This document shows positions 41,849 to 49,278 of a stretch of 64,000 nt of DNA, piece after piece. The position numbers and the translations under genes were made by a program. Below the pieces are notes generated by a model, which was given only the letters and a program-made list of their open reading frames with translations, did no database searches and was not told the DNA's origin. Source of the stretch: Hyphomicrobiales bacterium (GTDB taxonomy: Bacteria; Pseudomonadota; Alphaproteobacteria; Rhizobiales; Rhizobiaceae); the NCBI GenBank assembly GCA_900472295.1, contig UCIA01000029.1, positions 92,860 through 156,859 of the forward strand, given 5' to 3'. Within the stretch, counting starts at the first letter, position 1, and every line of letters begins with the position of its first letter.

Positions 41849-42007
41849 ATGATCGGGCGGTTCAAATCCCTGCTTGCACATTGGACCCGTGGCCTCAAGC
41901 GGCGGCTGGCCGGCGATCGCTATCATCCGGAAGAGCACTATATGCGCGGCCCCGGGCCGAAGACGCGGGCCAAATTCGCGGACCGCAAAAGCACGCCTGG
42001 CCTATGA
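41849..42007 (+). CDS. Small conserved-looking ORF coupled to soeA (52 aa)
   Basis: A basic 52-aa frame starting MIGRFKSLLAHWTRGLKRRL and ending with a Lys/Arg-rich tail. Third codon positions are strongly G or C, as in real genes here. Its stop overlaps the soeA ATG as ATGA (42004-42007), the same overlap that joins soeA and soeB, so it looks like the first cistron of the operon. It has no recognisable domain, signal or membrane helix; the first 20 residues could form an amphipathic helix. The ribosome site is weak. It may be a leader that couples translation or a small assembly factor. I do not recognise a family. Confidence 0.55.
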   Translation: MIGRFKSLLAHWTRGLKRRLAGDRYHPEEHYMRGPGPKTRAKFADRKSTPGL

Positions 42008-44934
42008 ACCATGGAGCGCCGCGCGGGGCCAATTCCGCACCGTCGCAACGGCCCCTTGCCGATACGCGCGCACCGGATGAAGGCGACGGCGTCGACACCT
42101 CGCCCGATGTCTCCGACAGCATCGCCAAGACCACCTGCTACATGTGCGCCTGCCGCTGCGGCATCGACGTCCACATCAAGGACGGCAAGGTGCGCTACAT
42201 CAACGGCAACAAGGACCATCCGGTCAATCGCGGCGTGATCTGCGGCAAGGGCAGCTCCGGCATCATGCAGCACTACAGCCCGGCGCGGCTGAAGAAGCCG
42301 CTCTTGCGCAGCGGCCCGCGCGGCTCGGGCGAGTTCCGCGAGATTGAGTGGGAGGAAGCGTTTTCCATTGCGACCGAGCGGCTGTCGAACATCCGCCGGA
42401 CCGATCCTAAAAAGCTCGCCTTCTTCACCGGGCGCGACCAGTCGCAGTCGCTGACCGGCTGGTGGGCGAGCCAGTTCGGCACGCCGAACTTTTCCGCCCA
42501 TGGCGGCTTCTGCTCGGTCAACATGGCGACCGGCGGACTCTACACGATCGGCGGCTCGTTCTGGGAGTTCGGCGAGCCCGACTGGGACAACACGAAATAC
42601 TTCATGCTGTTCGGCGTCGCCGAGGACCATGATTCCAACCCGATCAAGATCGGACTCGGCAAGCTCAAGGCGCGTGGCGCCAAAGTGGTGTCGATCAACC
42701 CCTGCCGCACCGGCTACAACGCCATTGCCGATGACTGGATCGGCATCAGGCCCGGCACGGACGGCCTGTTCGTCTTCGCCCTCATCCATGAACTGCTCAA
42801 GGCCGGCCGCGTCGATCTCGATTATCTCATCCGCTACACCAACGCCCATGTGCTGGTCGTCCAGGAGCCGGGCGCCGCCGATGACGGGCTTTTCCTGCGT
42901 GATGGTGATGGCAATCCACTGGCCTGGGACCGGGTGGCGAAGGTCTCCGTAAGCGCAGCCGATCCGGATGCCAAGCCGACGCTGACCGGCAGCTACACGA
43001 TCGGCGGCCGCCGCTGCGTGCCGGTGTTCCAGCTCATTGCCGACCGCTACATGGACGACAGCTACGCGCCCGACGCGGTCGCGGCGCAGTGCGGCGTCCC
43101 GGCCGACACCATCCGCCGGATCGCCGCCGAACTCGCCCACGTCGCCTTCGAACAGACGATCGAACTGCCGGTGGCGTGGACCGACTGGGCCGGGCGCCGG
43201 CACGAGACGATCAAGGGGCGGCCGGTGTCGATGCATGCCATGCGCGGCATCTCGGCCCACTCCAATGGTTTTCACTCCTGCCGCGCCATCCATCTGCTGC
43301 AGGTGCTGCTGGGTACAATCGACGTGCCGGGTGGGTTTCGCTTCAAGCCACCCTACCCGCGCTCGGCGCCGCCGGGACCGAAGCCATCGGGCAAGACAGT
43401 CAAGCCGATGACGCCGCTGGACGGCATGCCACTCGGCTTCGTCTGCGGCCCGGACGATCTGCTGGTCGACGAGGCCGGCACACCGCTGCGCATCGACAAG
43501 GCCTATTCCTGGGACGCGCCGCTCGCGGCGCACGGGCTGATGCATACGGTCATTCGCAACGCCTGGGCCGGCGACCCGTACAAGATCGACACGCTGATGA
43601 TGTATATGTCGAACATGGCGTGGAACTCCTCGATGAACACCGTCGAGACGATTGCGATGCTCACCGACCATGACGAGGCGGGCAACTACAAGATCCCCTT
43701 CATCATCTATTCCGACGCCTATTATTCCGAGACGGTGCCGTTCGCCGATCTGGTGCTGCCCGACACCACCTATCTCGAACGGCACGATTGCATCAGCCTG
43801 CTCGACCGGCCGATCAGCCATGCCGACGGACCGGGCGACGCCATCCGCCATCCCGTCGTCGAGCCGGACCGCGATGTCAGGCCATTCCAGTCGGTACTGA
43901 TCGAACTCGGTGCGCGGCTCGGCCTGCCCGGCTTCGTCAAGGACGATGGCTCGGCCAGATATGCCGACTATGCCGACTACATCGTCAATCACGAGCGCAC
44001 GCCTGGCATTGGCCCACTCGCCGGCTGGCGCGGCAAGGACGGCACGTCTGTCGGCAAGGGCGCGGTCAACCCAAACCAGTTGCAGCGCTACATCGACAAT
44101 GGCGGCTTCTGGCACCAGGACTTCGCCGCCGACCAACGCTACTACAAGATGGCCAACCGCTCTTATCTCGACTTCGCGGTGCAGATGGGTTTCATCCCGA
44201 AAGCCGAGCCTATCGTCTTCCAGCTCTATTCCGAGCCGATTCAGCGTTTCAGGCTGGCCGCGCGCGGCCATGGCCGGGTGCAGCCGCCAGAGGCCGAGCG
44301 CCAGCGCATCGAGACCTATATGGACCCGCTGCCCTTCTGGTTCATGCCCTTCGAAGAGGCCGCCGTCGACCTGGAAAAATATCCGTTGCACGCGCTGACG
44401 CAGCGGCCGATGCACATGTATCATTCCTGGGGGTCGCAGAATGCGTGGCTGCGGCAGATCACCAGCCAGAACCGGCTGTTCGTGCATCACCAGACCGCTT
44501 CCGGCCTCGGCCTGATCGACGATGACTGGGTGTGGATCGAGAGCATCAATGGCCGGGTGAAGGGGCAGATCAAGCTGATCGACGGGGTCAATGCGGATAC
44601 GGTCTGGACCTGGAACGCCATCGGCAAAAGGCGTGGCAGCTGGGGACTGAAGGATGATGCCGCCGAGAGCAATCGCGGCTTCCTGCTCAACCACATTATC
44701 GGCGACCAGACCTCGGCCGACGCCAACGGAAAACGTTATTCGAATTCCGATCCGGTGACCGGTCAGGCGGCGTGGTTTGACCTCAGGGTGCGCATCGTCA
44801 AATGCGCTGATGAGGAAGCCGGCTTCACCGAACCGCAATTCGAACGTTTCAGTGAGCCGCCAAATGTCGCGCCGTCGCCCGATATCCTGCGCTTCGGCGC
44901 AGAATTCCGCGAGAGCAGGGAAGCTGCCGAATGA
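42004..44934 (+). CDS. soeA: Molybdopterin oxidoreductase, probable sulfite dehydrogenase subunit SoeA
   Basis: Large catalytic subunit of the DMSO-reductase family, 976 aa, close to the known length of SoeA. The N-terminal [4Fe-4S] motif is CYMCACRCGIDVHIKDGKV, then GVICGKGSSG, with the bis-MGD-binding domains after it and a likely Mo-ligand Cys in GGFCSVNMATGG. There is no Tat signal, as expected for a cytoplasm-facing Soe complex. With SoeB and SoeC it would oxidise sulfite to sulfate and feed quinone. I favour this over formate dehydrogenase or polysulfide reductase because of its length, its missing Tat signal and the DmsC-like partner. The start at 42004 is set by the ATGA overlap with the 52-aa ORF; an upstream TTG at 41881 has no support. 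Confidence 0.8.
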   Translation: MNHGAPRGANSAPSQRPLADTRAPDEGDGVDTSPDVSDSIAKTTCYMCACRCGIDVHIKDGKVRYINGNKDHPVNRGVICGKGSSGIMQHYSPARLKKPLLRSGPRGSGEFREIEWEEAFSIATERLSNIRRTDPKKLAFFTGRDQSQSLTGWWASQFGTPNFSAHGGFCSVNMATGGLYTIGGSFWEFGEPDWDNTKYFMLFGVAEDHDSNPIKIGLGKLKARGAKVVSINPCRTGYNAIADDWIGIRPGTDGLFVFALIHELLKAGRVDLDYLIRYTNAHVLVVQEPGAADDGLFLRDGDGNPLAWDRVAKVSVSAADPDAKPTLTGSYTIGGRRCVPVFQLIADRYMDDSYAPDAVAAQCGVPADTIRRIAAELAHVAFEQTIELPVAWTDWAGRRHETIKGRPVSMHAMRGISAHSNGFHSCRAIHLLQVLLGTIDVPGGFRFKPPYPRSAPPGPKPSGKTVKPMTPLDGMPLGFVCGPDDLLVDEAGTPLRIDKAYSWDAPLAAHGLMHTVIRNAWAGDPYKIDTLMMYMSNMAWNSSMNTVETIAMLTDHDEAGNYKIPFIIYSDAYYSETVPFADLVLPDTTYLERHDCISLLDRPISHADGPGDAIRHPVVEPDRDVRPFQSVLIELGARLGLPGFVKDDGSARYADYADYIVNHERTPGIGPLAGWRGKDGTSVGKGAVNPNQLQRYIDNGGFWHQDFAADQRYYKMANRSYLDFAVQMGFIPKAEPIVFQLYSEPIQRFRLAARGHGRVQPPEAERQRIETYMDPLPFWFMPFEEAAVDLEKYPLHALTQRPMHMYHSWGSQNAWLRQITSQNRLFVHHQTASGLGLIDDDWVWIESINGRVKGQIKLIDGVNADTVWTWNAIGKRRGSWGLKDDAAESNRGFLLNHIIGDQTSADANGKRYSNSDPVTGQAAWFDLRVRIVKCADEEAGFTEPQFERFSEPPNVAPSPDILRFGAEFRESREAAE

Positions 44935-45665
44935 CCTGCCTTCCCGCTCATACCGATAAAAAGCTGGGTCTCGTCATCGACCTCGACACCTGCGTCGGCT
45001 GCCAGGCCTGCGTCACTGCCTGCAAGGAATGGAACACCGGCGGCCACATGGCGCCGCTGACCGACATCGACCCTTATGGCGGCAATGTCGATGGCGTCTG
45101 GTTCAACCGCGTGCACAGCTATGAGCACACGACCGAAATGGGCGGACGCACCGTCAACTTCCCGCGCTCGTGCCTGCATTGCGAGACGCCAGCCTGCGTC
45201 ACCGTCTGCCCGACCGGCGCCTCCTACAAGCGAGCGTCGGACGGCATCGTTCTGATCGACGAAAGCAAATGCATCGGCTGCAAATTGTGCAGTTGGGCCT
45301 GTCCCTATGGCGCGCGCGAATTCGACACCGATGTCGGCGTGATGAAGAAATGCACGCTCTGCGTCGACCGCATCTACAATGACAATCTGGCGGAGGAAGA
45401 CCGGGTGCCGGCTTGTGTTGCCGCTTGCCCGACCAGCGCCCGGCATTTCGGCGATCTCGGCGACCCCGCCTCAGCTGTCTCGCAACTGGTGGCGGAGCGC
45501 GGCGGCGTCGACCTGATGCCGGAGATGGGCTACAAGCCGACCAACAAATATCTGCCGCCTCGTGCCCATACGCAGCGTGCCGCATCGGTGCCGGCGCCAA
45601 GGCTTGAGCCGGTCAAGGCCGAGGGCGGTTTCCTCGGCTGGGTCGACCGCATGCTTTCGAACTGA
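44931..45665 (+). CDS. soeB: Four-cluster ferredoxin subunit, probable SoeB
   Basis: Electron-transfer subunit of 244 aa. Four [4Fe-4S] sets are visible: CVGCQACVTACKEWN, CLHCETPACVTVCP, CIGCKLCSWACPYG and CTLCVDR with CVAACPTSA. It starts inside the soeA stop (ATGA) and carries electrons from the molybdenum site to the membrane subunit. The last 40 residues (after KYLPPRAHTQRAA) are variable. Confidence 0.88.
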   Translation: MTCLPAHTDKKLGLVIDLDTCVGCQACVTACKEWNTGGHMAPLTDIDPYGGNVDGVWFNRVHSYEHTTEMGGRTVNFPRSCLHCETPACVTVCPTGASYKRASDGIVLIDESKCIGCKLCSWACPYGAREFDTDVGVMKKCTLCVDRIYNDNLAEEDRVPACVAACPTSARHFGDLGDPASAVSQLVAERGGVDLMPEMGYKPTNKYLPPRAHTQRAASVPAPRLEPVKAEGGFLGWVDRMLSN

Positions 45666-45670
45666 CATCC

Positions 45671-46606
45671 ATGCATCCTGCCGCCTCGGTCGTTTTCTTC
45701 ACCACCGCCACAGGGGCCGGTTATGGCCTGCTGGGGCTGCTTGGCGTGCTTGGTGGGTTGGGCTTCGTCTCGGCCGATTTCTGGCTCGGCCTCATCGGCA
45801 TGGGCCTGGCGCTCGGCCTGATTGCCGCCGGCCTTCTGTCGTCGACGGGCCATCTCGGCCGGCCCGAACGCGCCTGGCGCGCCTTCTCGCAATGGCGCAG
45901 CTCCTGGCTGTCGCGCGAAGGCGTGGCCTCGGTCGCGACCCTTATTCCGGCCGGCCTGTTCGGCATTGGCTGGGTGCTTTTTGGCCGCACCGGCGGCTGG
46001 GTGGCTGTTGCCGGGTTGCTGGCAGCCGTCGGCGCGGTCGTCACCGTCTGCACCACCGGAATGATCTATGCCTCGCTCAAGCCGATCGCGCAGTGGCACA
46101 GCCCCTATACGCTGCCCGGCTATCTCATCTTCTCGGCGATGACCGGCAGCATGCTGCTCAACGCGCTGCTGCAGGCATTCGCTGTCGGCGCGACTGCCAT
46201 TGCCACCGCCGCCCTGCTGCTGACCTTTCTTGGCTGGGGCTGGAAGCTGACGACCTGGCGCTACAATGACGCCTTGGAGATCGCGACCACCGCCAACACC
46301 GCGACCGGCTTGGCGGGTGGCACCGTGCGCTCGCTGGAGTGGCCGCACACGGAAGAAAATTATCTGCTCAAGGAAATGGGCTTTCGCATCGCCCGCAAGC
46401 ACGCCGCCAAGCTGCGCCTGATCACCCAGGTGCTGGCCTTTGCCCTGCCTGCCCTGCTGCTTGCTCTTGCGTTCGCTCTTCCCCGGCCTTTTGCCGCGGT
46501 GCTGTCGGTGCTTGCGGCAATCGTCCAGTTCGCCGGCATGCTGGTCGAGCGCTGGCTATTCTTCGCCGAGGCCAAGCACACCGTCACTCTCTACTACGGC
46601 CGGTAG
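45671..46606 (+). CDS. soeC: DmsC-like membrane anchor, probable SoeC
   Basis: Quinone-reactive membrane subunit of 311 aa with about eight hydrophobic helices, starting MHPAASVVFFTTATGAGYG. Conserved DmsC-type segments are LGRPERAWRAFSQWRSSWLSREG and QWHSPYTLPGYLIFS. It begins five bases after the soeB stop. Together the three genes form a membrane-bound complex that passes electrons from the substrate to the quinone pool. Confidence 0.88.
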   Translation: MHPAASVVFFTTATGAGYGLLGLLGVLGGLGFVSADFWLGLIGMGLALGLIAAGLLSSTGHLGRPERAWRAFSQWRSSWLSREGVASVATLIPAGLFGIGWVLFGRTGGWVAVAGLLAAVGAVVTVCTTGMIYASLKPIAQWHSPYTLPGYLIFSAMTGSMLLNALLQAFAVGATAIATAALLLTFLGWGWKLTTWRYNDALEIATTANTATGLAGGTVRSLEWPHTEENYLLKEMGFRIARKHAAKLRLITQVLAFALPALLLALAFALPRPFAAVLSVLAAIVQFAGMLVERWLFFAEAKHTVTLYYGR

Positions 46607-46619
46607 CGCGAGTTCGCCG

Positions 46620-47492
46620 TCAGGCGGCCCGTGCTCGTGGCGCAGCCGGCAAATCCTTCAGCAGGATTTCGATCGCGGCATCGACGACGGCAGTCCGTCG
46701 GTCGTGGGCGTAGAGGCCGTATTGAACCGTGAGAGGCTCGGGCACCGATGTCTTCAGCACCCGCATTGAAGCGGGGCGCACGGATTCGGGCGGAAGCAGC
46801 CCGACGCCCAGCCCGTTCTCGATCGCCGCCTGCAGGCCGGTGACGCTCTGGCACGACAGAACGATCCGGTGCTGGCGGCCGGTGGCAACCAGCGCCTCGA
46901 TCATGCGCCTGCGCCAGGGACAGGTTGCGCCGAAGGCGACGAGATCGAGCGGCCGCTCCGGATCCAGCACATAATCCTGGGCACAGACCCATTGCAGTTC
47001 GACGTTCCACGTCGTCATGGCATCGGCCGCGACAACCGATGTAGGGGCAATCATGACATCCAGTGCATCCTCGCTCCACAGCCGCCCCAGCGCGACACTG
47101 TGCTCGACCATCGCGTCGAGGCTGATGTCGGGATAAATGCGATGGAGCCGCCCGAGTGCGGCCGACAGCGCGGCGGTGGTCACCTCTTCGGCAAGGCCGA
47201 TGCGTACGCCGCCACCGATGCCGGCCTGCTGCAGACGCGCCACCGCTTCATCGCCGAGAGCCAGAATGCGCGTCGCGTAGCCCAGAAACAGCTCTCCCTC
47301 CGCGGTCGGTACGACACCGCGGCCGGTGCGCTGGAACAGATGCCGCTGGAGCAGGCCCTCGAGCCGACGCATCTGCATGCTCAGCGACGATTGGGTTTTG
47401 CCGGTCTGCGCGGCGACCCTGCTCAGGCTGCCTTGCCGGCAGACCGCGACATAGGTGCGGAGAAGGTCGAGGCCGATCTGTTCAGATATCAT
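46620..47492 (-). CDS. LysR family regulator beside a quinone oxidoreductase
   Basis: A protein of 290 aa. HTH: GLDLLRTYVAVCRQGSLSRV, then AAQTGKTQSSLSMQMRRLEG. The effector domain has GVRIGLAEEVTTAAL and QSVTGLQAAIENGLGVGLLP. It is divergent from the quinone oxidoreductase with 94 bases between and convergent with soeC, so its likely target is the oxidoreductase. Effector unknown. Confidence 0.9.
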   Translation of the reverse strand: MISEQIGLDLLRTYVAVCRQGSLSRVAAQTGKTQSSLSMQMRRLEGLLQRHLFQRTGRGVVPTAEGELFLGYATRILALGDEAVARLQQAGIGGGVRIGLAEEVTTAALSAALGRLHRIYPDISLDAMVEHSVALGRLWSEDALDVMIAPTSVVAADAMTTWNVELQWVCAQDYVLDPERPLDLVAFGATCPWRRRMIEALVATGRQHRIVLSCQSVTGLQAAIENGLGVGLLPPESVRPASMRVLKTSVPEPLTVQYGLYAHDRRTAVVDAAIEILLKDLPAAPRARAA

Positions 47493-47504
47493 AATCTTTG
47501 AACT

Positions 47505-47523
47505 CTGATGTCATAGGTATCAG
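47505..47523. promoter_or_regulatory. LysR-type operator candidate
   Basis: CTGAT (47505-47509) and ATCAG (47519-47523) are inverted around nine bases, with a further GATATC on each side. It lies 13 bases before the LysR start and 64 bases before the quinone oxidoreductase. Confidence 0.4.
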
Positions 47524-47586
47524 TCTACAATGATATCGCGCCACGCGCTATCTCCCCACTCAAGAGAACAGCGCAGAAAGAAAACC

Positions 47587-48558
47587 ATGAAAGCGATCCG
47601 CGTTCACCAGCATGGCGGGCCAGATGTGCTCACCTATGAGGATGTCGACATCGGCCAGCCCGGGCCGGGCGAGGTGCGCGTGCGCAACCGAGCGGTCGGC
47701 CTCAACTTCGTCGATATCTATTCCCGCACCGGCGAATATGCGCCGCCCACTTTGCCGTTCATCCCGGGCAATGAAGGCGCCGGCGAAATTGTCGCCGTCG
47801 GCGAAGGCGTCAGCGGCTTCTCGCCTGGCGACCGCGTCGCCTATGTGGAGACGCTCGGCGCCTATGCTGAAGAGCGCATCGTGCCGGCGCATTTCGTCGT
47901 GCATCTGCCCGACGCCATCGATTTCGAGACCGGTGCCGCGATGATGCTGAAGGGCCTGACGGCGCAATATCTGCTGCGCCGCACGTTTCGCGTCGAGGCG
48001 GGCCATACCATCCTCGTGCATGCGGCGGCAGGCGGCGTCGGCCTCATCCTGACGCAATGGGCGAAGCATCTCGGCGCCATCGTCATCGGCACCGTCGGCT
48101 CGACCGAGAAGGCCGAGCTCGCTCTGGCAAATGGTTGCGACTACGTCATCGACTACAGCAAAGAGGATTTTGCCGCGCGGGTGAAGGCGATCACCAAGGG
48201 CGAAGGCTGCCACGTCGTCTATGACGGCGTCGGCAAGGCGACCTTCCCCGCCTCGCTCGATTGCCTGCGTCCCTTCGGCACCTTCGTTAGTTTCGGCACG
48301 GCATCAGGATCGATCCCGCCCTTCGACATCATGCTTTTGATGCAGAAGGGATCGCTGTTCGCCACCTGGCAGCTGCTGTTCCATCATCTCGCCAAACGTG
48401 AGGACGTTGTCGCCATGAGCGATGACCTGTTCAGCGTGGTCTTGAGCGGTGCGGTGAAAATCCCGGTGCACAGCCGCCTGCCGCTCGCTGAAGTGGCCGA
48501 GGCGCATCGCCGGCTCGAAGCGCGGCAGACGACCGGTGCAACGGTGCTGATCCCCTAG
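47587..48558 (+). CDS. Quinone oxidoreductase (zeta-crystallin type)
   Basis: Zinc-free MDR-family enzyme, 323 aa, that reduces quinones with NADPH. It has GEVRVRNRAVGLNFVDIYSR, the NADPH fold HAAAGGVGLILTQWAKHLGA, and DGVGKATFPASLDCLRPFG. No structural or catalytic zinc Cys set is present. The start at 47587 (MKAIRVHQHGG) is set by alignment to the family; a frame to 47530 adds an unlikely basic extension. Divergent LysR gene upstream; convergent with pdeM, three bases apart. Confidence 0.93.
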   Translation: MKAIRVHQHGGPDVLTYEDVDIGQPGPGEVRVRNRAVGLNFVDIYSRTGEYAPPTLPFIPGNEGAGEIVAVGEGVSGFSPGDRVAYVETLGAYAEERIVPAHFVVHLPDAIDFETGAAMMLKGLTAQYLLRRTFRVEAGHTILVHAAAGGVGLILTQWAKHLGAIVIGTVGSTEKAELALANGCDYVIDYSKEDFAARVKAITKGEGCHVVYDGVGKATFPASLDCLRPFGTFVSFGTASGSIPPFDIMLLMQKGSLFATWQLLFHHLAKREDVVAMSDDLFSVVLSGAVKIPVHSRLPLAEVAEAHRRLEARQTTGATVLIP

Positions 48559-48561
48559 AAC

Positions 48562-49278
48562 TCAGCCCGGCCGCAGCATCGAACCGGAAATGGCGAAGAT
48601 GCGCGCGGCGCCAAGCATATAGGCCATCAGCGTCTCGTGGCGGAACAGGCCGGCATAGGCGCGGTCGAGCACGTTGAGCGAACCGGTATAGGCGCCGAAG
48701 GCCGGCATGATCATGCGGCCGCCATCGCCGGCAAAGCAGCGCCGCCGCACCGAGCGGCCCTGCTGGACGATGCGGGCACAGGGATGCAGGTGGCCCGATA
48801 TCTCGCCTTCCAGCCGCACCTTCGATGGCTCATGCCGGAACAGCAGCGAGCCGATGGCGAGTTCGCGCACGGTCTCGCCGGGCAAATCCGCCGGCGCATC
48901 CGGATCATGATTGCCGGCGACCCAGAACCAGTCGCGGCCGACCATCAGCGCTTCCAGTTGCTCGCGGAAGGACTGGTGCATGCGCCCGGCGCCGCCGCCA
49001 TCATGGAACGAGTCACCGAGGCTGATGACGATCGAAGGCTGGTAGTCGGCGATCACCGCCTGCAGCCGCAGCAAGGTGGCGCCGGTGTCGTAGGGTGGGA
49101 TCAGCGCGCCGCGCCTGGCGAAAGACGAACCTTTTTCCAGATGCAGGTCGGAGACCGCAAGCAGCCGGAGATCGGGGAAATAGAGCACGCCGCGCGGGTC
49201 GCAGACGGCGCGTTCGCCGGCGATGCCGACAAGGTCGGCCTCGGCGATCAGCGATGCGCGCGCCAGCGAAAAATTCAT
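48562..49278 (-). CDS. pdeM: PdeM, ligase-associated DNA-damage endonuclease
   Basis: Metallophosphoesterase-fold nuclease, 238 aa. Metal motifs are SDLHLEKG, GDSFHDGG, GNHDPDAPAD and GHLHPCAR. It belongs to the family found with ligase-associated helicase, ligase and exonuclease genes. Its ATG overlaps the helicase stop by four bases (ATGA), so the two are one translation unit. The other usual partners, an ATP-dependent ligase and an MBL-fold exonuclease, are not here. Confidence 0.93.
   Translation of the reverse strand: MNFSLARASLIAEADLVGIAGERAVCDPRGVLYFPDLRLLAVSDLHLEKGSSFARRGALIPPYDTGATLLRLQAVIADYQPSIVISLGDSFHDGGGAGRMHQSFREQLEALMVGRDWFWVAGNHDPDAPADLPGETVRELAIGSLLFRHEPSKVRLEGEISGHLHPCARIVQQGRSVRRRCFAGDGGRMIMPAFGAYTGSLNVLDRAYAGLFRHETLMAYMLGAARIFAISGSMLRPG

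Noticed and set aside
41881..42003. Longer N-terminus for the SoeA-like subunit from a TTG
   Set aside because: It would overlap the 52-aa frame, lacks a ribosome site and adds an Arg/Pro-rich stretch not expected before the Fe-S domain.
41938..44838. A 966-codon minus-strand frame opposite soeA
   Set aside because: Same antisense-shadow signature; soeA has cofactor motifs and operon overlaps that fix the coding strand.
42004..46606. Formate dehydrogenase operon
   Set aside because: No Tat signal, no selenocysteine or FdhD/FdhE neighbours, and the membrane partner is DmsC-like; sulfite dehydrogenase fits better.
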